From an uncultured Streptococcus sp. (GTDB taxonomy: Bacteria; Bacillota; Bacilli; Lactobacillales; Streptococcaceae), in contig NZ_CAUFJQ010000006.1 in assembly GCF_959025735.1 (NCBI RefSeq), positions 1-29,393 on the forward strand: DNA of 29,393 nucleotides, in the 5' to 3' direction. Made by a program: the position numbers and the translations under genes. Within the stretch, counting starts at the first letter, position 1, and every line of letters starts with the position of its first letter. The notes under the pieces are model-generated. The model saw nothing but the letters and a program-made list of their open reading frames with translations, made no database searches and had not been told where the DNA came from. This document shows, piece by piece, positions 1 to 7,425 of this stretch.

Positions 1-2
1 AT

Positions 3-68
3 ATCGTAATCGGTCCTGCAAGAGCTGTGAAATATATATTAAAAAGAATGATAAAGAAAGTGAAATAA
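3..68 (+). CDS. C-terminal end of an unidentified upstream gene (partial)
   Basis: An open frame enters the window and ends at TAA 66-68, giving a basic tail that ends in residues KRMIKKVK. The last base of the stop codon is the first base of the next ATG (TAATG), a typical arrangement for translational coupling. Only 21 codons are visible, so the function cannot be read. In group A streptococci and relatives a rhamnan glycosyltransferase gene precedes the gacH-type gene, so a cell-wall polysaccharide enzyme is a reasonable guess from context only. Confidence 0.4.
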   Translation: MVIGPARAVKYILKRMIKKVK

Positions 69-2593
69 TGAAACGGAAAAAAGAGTTTAATTTTAAAGAA
101 TTTATCCTCTCAGCATTATCGAAAGTCTCAAGAACTCAGTGGTATTATGGGGTTACTTTCGTTCTATTTTCTTTTTTTAATTTTTACATAGCTCAGAATA
201 ATCTTGCAGTTCATAACAAAGCAACAGGAACTGTCCTACAATATGTTAATTTTTTAGGAATTCTATTTGGAATTAGTTTCTTGCTATTAATTCCAATATT
301 ATCCCAGTTCAATTTTAAAAAATGGTTTCCTTTAAAGCTGATTGTCAGTTATTTGGTCTACAATACACTTTCTTATTTGACGGAAATCACAATTTATTTG
401 AATAATCCGAAATACAAGGTTTGGAATTTTGATAAGCATCCATTCTTTAGAACGGACTCCTTCCTAGTCATTTTCCTTCTGTTTGCTCTGACAGGTGGTT
501 TGGTTCTATTAAGACAGCATTATGATAAGCTACCGAGTCGGAAAAAAGGAGGAGAAGAGATTGGCGAGAACTATCAGTATCTGGTCTTGTCGCAACTCTT
601 GATCACCTTTATCGTAACAGACAAAAATTTTTCGACCCTCATTTATCGGACAGATAATTTTTTGTATAAGGCCTTTGAAATTGGCAAATACTCAGCTCAG
701 CAATTTTGGTTAACAAATGAATTCTTATACATTCTATTTCCATTGATTTCCTTGCTTGGCTTCTTATATACAAAGGGACAACGAGATTTCGTCAAGAACA
801 AACCAAGTTTTTCTTTAGTGTTCTTCTCTAGTACCACTATTGCAATTGTATTGAATTATTTTATCCAATTCAGTTTAGGTCGAACAGAACCCTTCTTAGG
901 CGTTCATTACACGATTCCAGATGCCATCTTATTTCAAATTCTCATTCTGACAACGATCCTTATCTTTGTTTACATTTGTATCAATCAATATTGGATTGCT
1001 ACCTGTCTCATTTCCATTGTTTCCATTGCTTTTGTAGTTGCAAATTCCATCAAGTTTGGTATGAGGAATGAACCAGTTTTACCAAGTGATTTAACTTGGT
1101 TGACCAAACCAATGACGCTTTTGAGCTTTATGGACAAAGTGCAAATATTTTACATCTTTTTATTGGTGGTCTTCCTGGTTTGTCTACTAATTGTCGGGAA
1201 AAAGTACCTCTTTAAAGGAAGAATTATTTCTTCATGGAAAATACAAATCGGAGCTATTGCATTGATGCTCCTATGTTTTAAGAGTGTCAATGGGATATTC
1301 AGTGATAAAGAAAACGGAAAGATCAAGGCCAATGTTCCAATCATTAGCACGTTAAATAATTATCAAGATATTAATTGGTTAGGTAATACGACCAATGCCC
1401 GTTATAAAGGGTTATCTTACGTTTGGATGAATCAATTGACGACGGAAGTTATTCCAAAACCAGATGGTTATTCCAAAGAACGTCTCGAGAAAATAGCTCA
1501 AAAATATACTAACTTATCGAATGAGATTAATAGGGATAGAAGTAACTACTTAAATGATCAAACGGTTATCTATATTCTGAGCGAAAGTTTTTCTGATCCT
1601 AGAAAGGTTGAAGGTGTTGAGCTCACGGAAAACCCGATTCCAAATATTGAAAACATTATGAAAACCCACACGAGTGGTCAAATGCATTCAGATGGCTATG
1701 GTGGTGGAACAGCAAATATGGAGTTTCAAACTTTAACAAGTTTGCCATTCTATAATATATCACCAACTGTTTCGGTATTGTATACAGAGGTATTCCCTAA
1801 AATTCATGATGTTCCTTCTATAAGTAATACTTATTCTAGCAAAAATAAAATAGCTATTCATTTAGCTGGTGGAGCAAATTATTCTAGGGACATTGTATAT
1901 TCAAGGCTGAATTTTAGCGACTTTATCACGATTAATACTAAGGGGATAACTGTTAGAAAAGAAGGAATTAGTCCGAGTGATGAATCCACCTATAATATTG
2001 TTTTGGATAATTTAAACGACAAAACAGGACAATTCTTTTCTGTGATGACCATGCAAAATCATACTCCATGGTTAGAAGCAAATCCAGAAACCTTGGATGC
2101 CAAAGGTAAAGGTTTTAGTGATGAAGAAAATTCAAAACTGACTTTCTACAGTCGTTTACTTTCACAAACTGACACTGCCACCCAATCCTTTCTGGAAAGT
2201 CTTTCTAAAATCGATAAGAAGATTACAGTGGTATTTTATGGGGATCATTTGCCAGGTCTTTATCCTGAGTCCGCCTTTAAGAATAATCCGGAGAGTCAGT
2301 ATCAGACAGACTACTTCATTTGGAGTAATTTTGATGCACCGAAATTGAACTATCCTTTGGTCAATTCAAGTGATTTCTCTGCTATGGTCTTTGAACAGAC
2401 CAATTCAAAAGTTTCGCCTTACTATGCTTTGTTGACAGAAGTACTGAAAAAAGCAAGTGTCGATAAAAAGGCCTTGGAAGGAGAAGCACAAGAAATTGCA
2501 GAGGATTTGAAAATGGTTGAATACGACTTGATTAGTGGGAAAGGTTACCTTTCTAAAGACTTCTTTAAAGTTCCAACTGATAAATCCAATTAA
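68..2593 (+). CDS. Membrane sulfatase-fold phosphoglycerol transferase (GacH/LtaS-like)
   Basis: An 841-residue integral membrane enzyme. Residues about 20-410 form many hydrophobic segments, and residues about 490-800 form an extracellular alkaline-phosphatase/sulfatase-fold domain. The key LtaS-type residues can be seen: Glu506 in ILSESF, candidate nucleophile Thr548 in GGGTANMEF, and Asp726-His727 in FYGDHLPG, with spacing close to that of LtaS. The long multi-span N-terminus resembles GacH, which adds glycerol phosphate to the side chains of the rhamnose cell-wall polysaccharide, more than the five-span LtaS. The second sulfatase at 24225-26384 is the better LtaS, which supports a different substrate here. 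The start codon overlaps the upstream stop and has only a weak ribosome site, so coupling is likely. A hairpin with a T-tract follows. The family is secure; the acceptor is inferred. Confidence 0.85.
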   Translation: MKRKKEFNFKEFILSALSKVSRTQWYYGVTFVLFSFFNFYIAQNNLAVHNKATGTVLQYVNFLGILFGISFLLLIPILSQFNFKKWFPLKLIVSYLVYNTLSYLTEITIYLNNPKYKVWNFDKHPFFRTDSFLVIFLLFALTGGLVLLRQHYDKLPSRKKGGEEIGENYQYLVLSQLLITFIVTDKNFSTLIYRTDNFLYKAFEIGKYSAQQFWLTNEFLYILFPLISLLGFLYTKGQRDFVKNKPSFSLVFFSSTTIAIVLNYFIQFSLGRTEPFLGVHYTIPDAILFQILILTTILIFVYICINQYWIATCLISIVSIAFVVANSIKFGMRNEPVLPSDLTWLTKPMTLLSFMDKVQIFYIFLLVVFLVCLLIVGKKYLFKGRIISSWKIQIGAIALMLLCFKSVNGIFSDKENGKIKANVPIISTLNNYQDINWLGNTTNARYKGLSYVWMNQLTTEVIPKPDGYSKERLEKIAQKYTNLSNEINRDRSNYLNDQTVIYILSESFSDPRKVEGVELTENPIPNIENIMKTHTSGQMHSDGYGGGTANMEFQTLTSLPFYNISPTVSVLYTEVFPKIHDVPSISNTYSSKNKIAIHLAGGANYSRDIVYSRLNFSDFITINTKGITVRKEGISPSDESTYNIVLDNLNDKTGQFFSVMTMQNHTPWLEANPETLDAKGKGFSDEENSKLTFYSRLLSQTDTATQSFLESLSKIDKKITVVFYGDHLPGLYPESAFKNNPESQYQTDYFIWSNFDAPKLNYPLVNSSDFSAMVFEQTNSKVSPYYALLTEVLKKASVDKKALEGEAQEIAEDLKMVEYDLISGKGYLSKDFFKVPTDKSN

Positions 2594-2595
2594 AA

Positions 2596-2658
2596 GGAGA
2601 GCAAGCAGGTAAAAATCTTTGTGATTTTGGCTGTCTGGCTCCCTTTTTTTTGTTTTTT
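2596..2658 (+). terminator. Imperfect hairpin terminator after the GacH-like gene
   Basis: An inner stem AAAATC/GATTTT and an outer GAGC/GCTC pairing are followed by TTTTTTTT starting near 2644. The stem is interrupted, but the T-tract is strong and the position directly after the stop codon fits. Confidence 0.6.
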
Positions 2659-2687
2659 ATGCTAAACTATTAGATGGGGGTATGCTC

Positions 2688-3164
2688 ATGATTAAGATAT
2701 TCGGAAAGGTCCATTATCATTGGCAACCGGACTTATCCATTCTTGTGACTTATTGGTCCATTGCAGTGATTCCGGTCTTTATTGGACTGGCCTTGATGTA
2801 TGAGAGCTCTAGTGTGCCAACGCTAGTTTTGTTTTCGTTCTTTTTATTTATGGTCTTGCTCGCGATTGGGGTCCATCGTTACTTCACGATCTATGAGGAT
2901 GGGATCTTGCGGATTATTACAGCTAATCCTTTTACTCCAATCAAGGTGAAGATTAATTCGATTGAAAAGGTCGAAGTAAATAAGAAATCGATCAAGCTCA
3001 TTTTTAATGATGGTTCGCGCAGTCGGACATTCTGTATGCGTAAATGGCCGAAAAAATACTTTATCAATGCACTTGCCTTAAATCCTTATTTTAAGGGAGA
3101 AGTAATCCTGACGGACAATTTCATCCATGTGGATTACTACGAGATGTATTATGCAAACAAATAA
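2688..3164 (+). CDS. ebsA: EbsA-family membrane protein
   Basis: A small protein of about 158 residues with two hydrophobic segments near the N-terminus (about residues 19-40 and 46-65) and a mixed, basic cytoplasmic part with the look of a small PH-like domain. It resembles the streptococcal EbsA family (MIKIFGKVHYHW start), named from an Enterococcus gene near the aggregation-substance receptor locus; the molecular role is not established. ATG 2682 is in frame, but it sits 1 nt after the GGGGG ribosome site at 2676-2680, whereas ATG 2688 is 7 nt away, so 2688 is preferred. The motif TGCTAAACT (2660-2668) could be an extended -10. The neighbourhood EbsA, ferredoxin, LysM protein, cmk is typical of streptococci. 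Confidence 0.72.
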   Translation: MIKIFGKVHYHWQPDLSILVTYWSIAVIPVFIGLALMYESSSVPTLVLFSFFLFMVLLAIGVHRYFTIYEDGILRIITANPFTPIKVKINSIEKVEVNKKSIKLIFNDGSRSRTFCMRKWPKKYFINALALNPYFKGEVILTDNFIHVDYYEMYYANK

Positions 3165-3191
3165 AAAGCCCTCTTAATCTTTTAAGAGAGC
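3162..3191 (-). terminator. Terminator of the minus-strand ferredoxin gene
   Basis: A hairpin (CTCTTAA 3171-3177 with TTAAGAG 3182-3188, extended by an outer GC pair) contains the stop codon of the ferredoxin. On the minus strand it is followed by TTTTTATTT, a good U-tract. On the plus strand no T-tract follows, so transcription of the ebsA-like gene may run through into antisense of the ferredoxin gene. Confidence 0.7.
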
Positions 3192-3374
3192 ACGAGTGGG
3201 GCATTCTTTAATAGCCTCGAGAACATCGTTTGTGACAGGAACCTCCTTTTCAAGGAGGTCGTCCTCTTCAGCAGCAAATTTAACGATGCCATTGTCATGG
3301 TAATCAAATAATTCAGAATAGGTCTGACAGAGACCGCAAGCGATGCAACGATCTGGAATTAACGTAACTTTCAT
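3174..3374 (-). CDS. Small ferredoxin, single [4Fe-4S] cluster
   Basis: A 66-residue acidic protein with the cluster motif C10-x2-C13-x2-C16 and a distal C58-P, the four ligands of a monocluster [4Fe-4S] ferredoxin of the Firmicute type. It is an electron carrier in the cytoplasm; its partner is not apparent from the neighbours. It is the only minus-strand gene between two plus-strand genes. No good ribosome site precedes the ATG. Instead a -10 like TACAAT lies exactly 6 nt upstream and a TTGTTT box 17 nt before that, so the mRNA may be leaderless. Confidence 0.93.
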   Translation of the reverse strand: MKVTLIPDRCIACGLCQTYSELFDYHDNGIVKFAAEEDDLLEKEVPVTNDVLEAIKECPTRALLKD

Positions 3375-3380
3375 ACTTCT

Positions 3381-3409
3381 ATTGTAATGATTTTTACGAG
3401 AAAAAACAA
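3381..3409 (-). promoter_or_regulatory. Promoter of the ferredoxin gene
   Basis: Reading the minus strand, TTGTTT is separated by 17 nt from TACAAT, and 6 nt later comes the start codon. A transcription start 7 nt past the -10 would coincide with the A of ATG. The call rests on sequence only. Confidence 0.5.
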
Positions 3410-3419
3410 GGAGGAAGTC

Positions 3420-3875
3420 ATGGCAAAAGAACCATGGGAAGAAGATATTTACGATGATGGAGAAGAAACATTGAAAAGAACGAGTAAGTTAAACGGAATG
3501 AAGGCAGATCGTCTATTGACGATTTTAGCCATTATTTTCTTTGTAGTAGTAGTGGCGATGGTCTGCTTGTTGATTTTCCTTTCAACAGGTGGCAGCAATA
3601 AATCAAAACAAATGTCTGGTTTCTACAATGGAGAGACTAAGGTTGAACAGAAATCATCAGCCCCTGCAGCACAAACTGACCAAGCGGCTAAAGACGATAG
3701 TTCAAAAGATGAGAACTCTGAAGAAGGCACGATCACTGTTCAAGCAGGTGAAGGGGAAGCAGCGATCGCTGCGCGTGCAGGTATTTCCATTGCCCAATTG
3801 GAACAGTTAAATCCATCTCACATGTCTACAGGATCATGGTATGCCAATCCTGGTGATGTCGTTAAGATTCAGTAG
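3420..3875 (+). CDS. Membrane-anchored LysM-domain protein (SAG1386/EF1546 family)
   Basis: A 151-residue protein with a short acidic cytoplasmic N-terminus, one membrane span (about residues 31-55), a low-complexity Ser/Ala/Glu/Lys linker and a C-terminal LysM-like module (about residues 104-151, ending NPGDVVKIQ). It is probably held in the membrane with LysM outside, contacting peptidoglycan. An in-frame ATG at 3387 would add 11 residues, but AAGGAGG sits 7 nt before ATG 3420, and MAKEPWEEDIYDD is the natural family start. The gene is followed after 14 nt by cmk, whose ribosome site overlaps this stop codon (TAGGAG), so the two are likely co-translated. Confidence 0.85.
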   Translation: MAKEPWEEDIYDDGEETLKRTSKLNGMKADRLLTILAIIFFVVVVAMVCLLIFLSTGGSNKSKQMSGFYNGETKVEQKSSAPAAQTDQAAKDDSSKDENSEEGTITVQAGEGEAAIAARAGISIAQLEQLNPSHMSTGSWYANPGDVVKIQ

Positions 3876-3889
3876 GAGTTGAAGACAGC

Positions 3890-4570
3890 ATGAAACAAAT
3901 TCAAATTGCCATTGATGGACCGGCTTCTAGTGGAAAATCTACAGTTGCAAAGATCATTGCCAAGGATCTAGGCTATACGTATCTAGACACAGGAGCTATG
4001 TACCGTGCAGCGACTTACCTAGCTTTGCAAAATAATCTGACAGCTGAGCAGGTTGATGACCTCTTAGCCCTTTTAGATCAGTATCCAATTAGTTTCGGTC
4101 GTTCGGAAGAGGGAGAGCAGCTTGTCTTTGTAGCAGATGTGGATATTACCCACCCAATTCGCGATAACCAAGTGACCAACAATGTTTCATGGGTTGCAGC
4201 GCTTGCGCCAGTCCGTGAAAAACTTGTCACTCTACAGCAAGAAATTGCAGCAGAGGGGGGCATCGTTATGGATGGACGCGATATTGGGACAGTCGTCCTT
4301 CCACATGCAGAGTTGAAGATCTTTTTGGTCGCTTCTGTTGAGGAGCGGGCAGAACGTCGTTATAAGGAAAATGTTGAAAAGGGCATTACAGCGGATCTTG
4401 AATTGTTGAAAAAAGAAATAGCTGAGCGGGACTATAAGGACAGCCACCGTGCCGTTTCTCCTTTGAAACCTGCAGCTGATGCCATTCATTTTGACACAAC
4501 GGGTGTTGGAATTGCAGACGTTGTTGCATTTATTGAAGAAAAAGCAAAAAAACTTCTTGACAAAGAATAA
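3890..4570 (+). CDS. cmk: Cytidylate kinase
   Basis: A 226-residue cytoplasmic enzyme that phosphorylates CMP and dCMP with ATP, feeding CTP/dCTP synthesis. The P-loop GPASSGKST is at residues 10-18, followed by DTGAMYRA (acceptor base and sugar contacts) and MDGRDIGTVVLP, all hallmarks of bacterial Cmk. Length is normal. The ribosome site AGGAG overlaps the stop of the LysM gene. The -35 box of the infC promoter lies over the last codons of cmk. Confidence 0.97.
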   Translation: MKQIQIAIDGPASSGKSTVAKIIAKDLGYTYLDTGAMYRAATYLALQNNLTAEQVDDLLALLDQYPISFGRSEEGEQLVFVADVDITHPIRDNQVTNNVSWVAALAPVREKLVTLQQEIAAEGGIVMDGRDIGTVVLPHAELKIFLVASVEERAERRYKENVEKGITADLELLKKEIAERDYKDSHRAVSPLKPAADAIHFDTTGVGIADVVAFIEEKAKKLLDKE

Positions 4571-4585
4571 AAAACTTGATATCAT
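4557..4585 (+). promoter_or_regulatory. Promoter of the infC-rpmI-rplT operon
   Basis: A perfect TTGACA (4557-4562) and TATCAT (4580-4585) are separated by 17 nt. The -35 lies inside the end of cmk and the -10 just after its stop codon. Transcription would start near 4592, giving a leader of about 155 nt before infC. Confidence 0.8.
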
Positions 4586-4594
4586 ATAAAAGTT

Positions 4595-4735
4595 GAGAAA
4601 AGCAGAAGTGAGAACTTCTCGCCTTGTGACGCAAGTTGCCTGGCCCCTACGGATCAAGTTTCAGTAATGAAATACATCATGTAGTTCGGGCCTGTTTTGC
4701 AGGTCCGTTCTTTGTTTTTCTCGAATAATAAAAAA
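4595..4735 (+). promoter_or_regulatory. L20-type leader/attenuator ahead of infC
   Basis: The leader holds a stem AGAAGT/ACTTCT (about 4604-4620), a small CTTG/CAAG stem, and finally a terminator-like hairpin CGGGCCTG/CAGGTCCG (about 4688-4708) followed by a T-rich run TTCTTTGTTTTT. In Firmicutes the infC-rpmI-rplT operon is controlled by ribosomal protein L20 binding to such a leader and favouring the terminator. Position and architecture match; the exact L20 site was not modelled. Confidence 0.7.
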
Positions 4736-4747
4736 GAGGTGAAAACC

Positions 4748-5269
4748 ATAGCAAAGCAAGACTTATTCATCAATGATGAAATTCGTGTACGTGAAGTTCG
4801 CTTAATCGGTCTTGAAGGTGAGCAATTGGGTATCAAACCACTTAGCGAAGCGCAAGCACTTGCGGACGACGCTAATGTTGACTTGGTTCTCATTCAACCT
4901 CAAGCTAAACCTCCTGTTGCGAAAATTATGGACTACGGTAAGTTCAAATTTGAGTACCAGAAGAAGCAAAAAGAACAACGCAAAAAACAAAGCGTTGTGA
5001 CCGTGAAAGAAGTTCGTTTGAGCCCAGTGATTGACAAGGGTGATTTCGATACAAAACTTCGCAATGCTCGCAAATTCCTTGAAAAAGGAAATAAAGTGAA
5101 GGTATCCATTCGCTTTAAGGGTCGTATGATTACCCACAAAGAGATTGGTGCTAAAGTTTTAGCCGACTTCGCTGAAGCGACACAAGATGTGGCGATCATC
5201 GAACAACGAGCTAAGATGGATGGACGTCAAATGTTCATGCAATTGGCGCCAGCAACTGACAAGAAATAA
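4748..5269 (+). CDS. infC: Translation initiation factor IF-3 (probable AUA start)
   Basis: IF-3 binds the 30S subunit, prevents premature 50S joining and proofreads start codons and initiator tRNA. The protein is typical: N-terminal domain with RLIGLEGEQLGI, the KPPVAKIMDYGKFKFE hinge region, and a C-terminal domain with IRFKGRMITHKEIG and MDGRQMFMQLAP. An in-frame ATG at 4697 would give 190 residues, but it falls in the leader terminator hairpin and lacks a ribosome site. GAGGTG ends 6 nt before ATA 4748-4750, which gives a 173-residue protein matching the N-terminus of Bacillus IF-3, itself begun at AUU. Use of a rare start codon is a known autoregulatory trait of infC, so AUA is the preferred start. 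Confidence 0.93.
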   Translation: MAKQDLFINDEIRVREVRLIGLEGEQLGIKPLSEAQALADDANVDLVLIQPQAKPPVAKIMDYGKFKFEYQKKQKEQRKKQSVVTVKEVRLSPVIDKGDFDTKLRNARKFLEKGNKVKVSIRFKGRMITHKEIGAKVLADFAEATQDVAIIEQRAKMDGRQMFMQLAPATDKK

Positions 5270-5302
5270 TCTGTCAGAAAGTTAAAAAAAGGAGAAAATA
5301 TC

Positions 5303-5503
5303 ATGCCAAAACAAAAAACACACCGCGCATCAGCTAAACGTTTCAAACGTACAGGTTCTGGTGGACTTAAACGTTTCCGTGCTTACACTTCTCACCGTTT
5401 CCACGGAAAAACTAAGAAACAACGTCGTCATCTTCGTAAAGCATCTATGGTGCATGCTGGAGATTTCAAACGTATCAAAGCAATGCTTACTCGCTTGAAA
5501 TAA
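5303..5503 (+). CDS. rpmI: 50S ribosomal protein L35
   Basis: A 66-residue, strongly basic protein (MPKQKTHRASAKRFKRTG start) of full length for bacterial L35, a late-assembly component of the large subunit. An AAAGGAG ribosome site precedes the ATG. It is the middle gene of the infC-rpmI-rplT operon, whose leader allows L20 to control all three genes. Confidence 0.98.
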   Translation: MPKQKTHRASAKRFKRTGSGGLKRFRAYTSHRFHGKTKKQRRHLRKASMVHAGDFKRIKAMLTRLK

Positions 5504-5552
5504 TCGCGTATTCGTAAGTAAAGAATTCTAGGAAATATTGGAGGAAATATAA

Positions 5553-5912
5553 ATGGCACGTGTTAAAGGTGGCGTTGTATCACGCAAACGTCGTAAACGT
5601 ATTCTTAAATTAGCTAAAGGTTACTATGGAGCTAAACACATCTTGTTCCGTACTGCAAAAGAACAAGTAATGAACTCTTACTACTATGCATACCGTGACC
5701 GTCGTCAAAAGAAACGTGATTTCCGTAAACTTTGGATCACACGTATCAATGCGGCAGCTCGTTTGAACGGTTTGTCATACTCACAATTGATGCACGGTTT
5801 GAAATTGGCTGAAATCGAAGTTAACCGTAAAATGCTTGCTGATTTGGCAGTTAACGATGCAGCAGCTTTCACAGCTCTTGCAGATGCAGCTAAAGCAAAA
5901 CTTGGTAAATAA
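5553..5912 (+). CDS. rplT: 50S ribosomal protein L20
   Basis: A 119-residue basic protein of normal length ([20 protein letters not shown]). L20 binds 23S rRNA early in 50S assembly and, in Firmicutes, also binds the operon leader to lower expression of infC-rpmI-rplT. The ribosome site TTGGAGG lies before the ATG. A GC-rich hairpin at 5923-5950 follows the stop and ends the operon. Confidence 0.98.
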
Positions 5913-5922
5913 TGTTTACAAT

Positions 5923-5950
5923 AGGCTGGGCAAAAGTTGTCCAGCCTTTG
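5923..5950 (+). terminator. Hairpin after rplT
   Basis: The stem GGCTGGGCAA/TTGTCCAGCC is about 10 bp with one wobble pair, but only a short T-stretch follows. The same hairpin is the distal end of the inverted repeat copy that fills this gap, so it may have arrived with that element. Confidence 0.65.
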
Positions 5951-6094
5951 ATGTATGATAGAAATAACTGTATGACGCAGTGGTTGATTGGTATCTTTAT
6001 TCGCTTTTTAAGCTCTAAAGATGACCTATGTTGACGGAAACTATGTTTCCTTTATCTGCAACCTTCAACAGTCTCCCAGACTGTTGAAGCTGTG

Positions 6095-6155
6095 CGGGGG
6101 TGGGAAAACGAACTCTTTTTTACTAGTCAGAGTTCTTTCCCACTCCCTTTTTTTC
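6095..6155 (+). terminator. Strong hairpin with T-tract ahead of comEB
   Basis: GGGTGGGAAA and GAACTC pair with GAGTTC and TTTCCCACTCCC, followed by eight T residues near 6148. It forms the proximal hairpin of the inverted repeat copy and would insulate comEB from the ribosomal-protein operon. Confidence 0.7.
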
Positions 6156-6167
6156 TTGTTGATTTCA

Positions 6168-6176
6168 TGCTATAAT
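6168..6176 (+). promoter_or_regulatory. Extended -10 promoter of comEB
   Basis: TGCTATAAT is a full extended -10. No clear -35 box lies upstream, since the T-tract of the terminator occupies that place. The leader would be about 40 nt. Confidence 0.6.
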
Positions 6177-6220
6177 GAAAACAATCGTAACCGATATGAG
6201 GAGAGATGGAGGATACAAAG

Positions 6221-6688
6221 GTGACACACAATCGACTAGCATGGGATGAATATTTTGCAGCACAGGCCTTACTGATTTCGAATCGTGCGACATGTAATCG
6301 AGCTAAGGTTGGGGCTGTACTGGTAAAGGATAATAAGGTCATTGCAACAGGTTATAATGGGTCCGTTTCTGGGACAGATCATTGTCTAGAGGATGGCTGT
6401 CTTATGGTCGAGGGACACTGTGTCCGGACGATTCATGCGGAAGTCAATGCAATTTTGCAAGGAGCTGAACGTGGAATTCCAAAAGGCTTTACAGCTTATG
6501 TGACGCATTTTCCTTGCCTCAATTGCACCAAGCAGTTACTTCAAGTCGGTTGCAAGCGGGTGGTATATATCCATCAGTACCGCATTGATGAATATGCCGA
6601 GTATCTTTACCGTGAAAAAGAAGTAGAACTGGTCAATTTACCAATTGAAGAAGTGAAAAGAGCTATTGCAGAGGCTGATTTTATTTAG
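6221..6688 (+). CDS. comEB: Deoxycytidylate (dCMP) deaminase, ComEB family
   Basis: A zinc enzyme that converts dCMP to dUMP, the precursor of dTMP. The cytidine-deaminase motif is intact: His72-Ala-Glu74 and Pro98-Cys99-x2-Cys102 hold the zinc and the catalytic water. Length of about 155 residues is normal. An ATG at 6206 in the same frame has its ribosome site only 2-4 nt away, whereas GGAGG at 6208-6212 lies 8 nt before GTG 6221 and the protein then begins MTHNRLAWDEYF as in related proteins, so the GTG start is preferred. The gene has its own extended -10 promoter. About 170 bp without a gene follow. Confidence 0.93.
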   Translation: MTHNRLAWDEYFAAQALLISNRATCNRAKVGAVLVKDNKVIATGYNGSVSGTDHCLEDGCLMVEGHCVRTIHAEVNAILQGAERGIPKGFTAYVTHFPCLNCTKQLLQVGCKRVVYIHQYRIDEYAEYLYREKEVELVNLPIEEVKRAIAEADFI

Positions 6689-6859
6689 GGAAGATTTCCA
6701 GCCTATTTCATGATATGTTAGCAATCTAATTGGAAACCTGTCCAAATTAATGTTTAAGAGATAGCATTGAATAGATGGATATCATGAAAAGAATGATGGA
6801 ATCAAGAATAATGGTGTTAAAGGAAAAACATAAAAATATAAGAAAGGTAGGAGAAAGTG

Positions 6860-7294
6860 ATGACAAACCAAGAGAAACATCTTGAGGAAAATAAAGAACA
6901 TAGTAAGATAAGTGAAGATTATCCCAATTCTGTATCTGTTCAGAATCCTCCAAAACAAAATAGCTTACATTCTATTCTTCTTTCAGTAACCTTTTACCTA
7001 TCCATTATCTATCTTGTATTGTTTGCTTTTTCCTTTAATATTTTTGGATTTTTCGTGTTGTTGATTTTTCTAACACCAAACTTCTTAGGTGTTGCTATTG
7101 GGACCATTTTACTTGGACTAGGGATGAAGAAGGGGAATAAAAGCCTTCTCTATGCGAGTTTCGGACTTTATCTGCTGTCTATCATCTTGGGTTATGATCT
7201 AGATTGGGAAATTTTTCGAATCGCTCCGTTACTGCTAGGTATTCTGGTTTTAATTGGAACACTCTTAGTTGAAGAAGAAAAAGCTATTAATTAA
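6860..7294 (+). CDS. Small membrane protein of unknown function (family member 1)
   Basis: A 144-residue protein with a charged, Glu/Lys-rich N-terminal tail of about 40 residues and then about four hydrophobic segments. The C-terminal half shares a pattern with the next two genes: a helix ending GMKKGNKSLLYA, a helix before a Asp-rich turn (YDLDW), and a last helix GILVLIGTLLV ending in acidic residues. No known family is recognised. GTG at 6857 is in frame, but GGAG lies 6 nt before ATG 6860, which is taken as the start. The 170 bp before it show no clear promoter. Confidence 0.75.
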   Translation: MTNQEKHLEENKEHSKISEDYPNSVSVQNPPKQNSLHSILLSVTFYLSIIYLVLFAFSFNIFGFFVLLIFLTPNFLGVAIGTILLGLGMKKGNKSLLYASFGLYLLSIILGYDLDWEIFRIAPLLLGILVLIGTLLVEEEKAIN

Positions 7295-7313
7295 AAATGG
7301 GTATGGTCAACTC

Positions 7314-7382
7314 TACTCAATAAAAGTATTCGGGTCGATCAAAGCGATCGTTAAATCAATTCTTTTTGTCGATTTTTGAGTA
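7314..7382. repeat. Short imperfect inverted repeat between membrane-protein genes
   Basis: TACTCAA (7314-7320) and TTGAGTA (7376-7382) bound an AT-rich stretch with further A/T complementarity and an internal CGATC/GATCG stem. It may be a miniature repeat remnant or an RNA hairpin. No T-tract follows it, so it is not an ordinary terminator. Confidence 0.4.
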
Positions 7383-7425
7383 CTATTATTTTAAAAGATA
7401 ACTAAGAACTTTAGGAAGAAATGAA

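Larger units (their letters stand above)
5923..6157 (-). repeat. Diverged inverted copy (C) of the intergenic hairpin repeat
   Basis: Read on the minus strand this gap has the same order of blocks as the copies at 16081 and 18614: GAGTGGGA hairpin, then CCCGCACAG, a variable central part with its own stem (TTCAACAGTCT/AGACTGTTGAA), then CAACCACTGCGTC, and finally a GGCTGGACAA/TTGCCCAGCC hairpin. The central part is longer and unrelated. Together with the comEB promoter it explains the 308-bp gap between rplT and comEB; no gene was seen in it. Confidence 0.6.

Noticed and set aside
2..67. In-frame open extension upstream of ATG 68 of the GacH-like gene
   Set aside because: The extension is Cys/Lys-rich without membrane-protein character and has no start with a ribosome site, and the other frame gives a natural gene end overlapping the ATG.
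4232..4657. 141-codon minus-strand ORF opposite cmk
   Set aside because: It is the shadow of a well-supported cmk frame, has no ribosome site, and crosses the infC promoter.
6021..6224. 67-codon plus-strand ORF between rplT and comEB
   Set aside because: It lies in the hairpin-rich inverted repeat copy, crosses a strong terminator and has no ribosome site.
6775..6885. Possible 36-residue ORF (starts MDIMKRMMES) before the first membrane protein
   Set aside because: No ribosome site or promoter, and it overlaps the start of the better-supported next gene in another frame.
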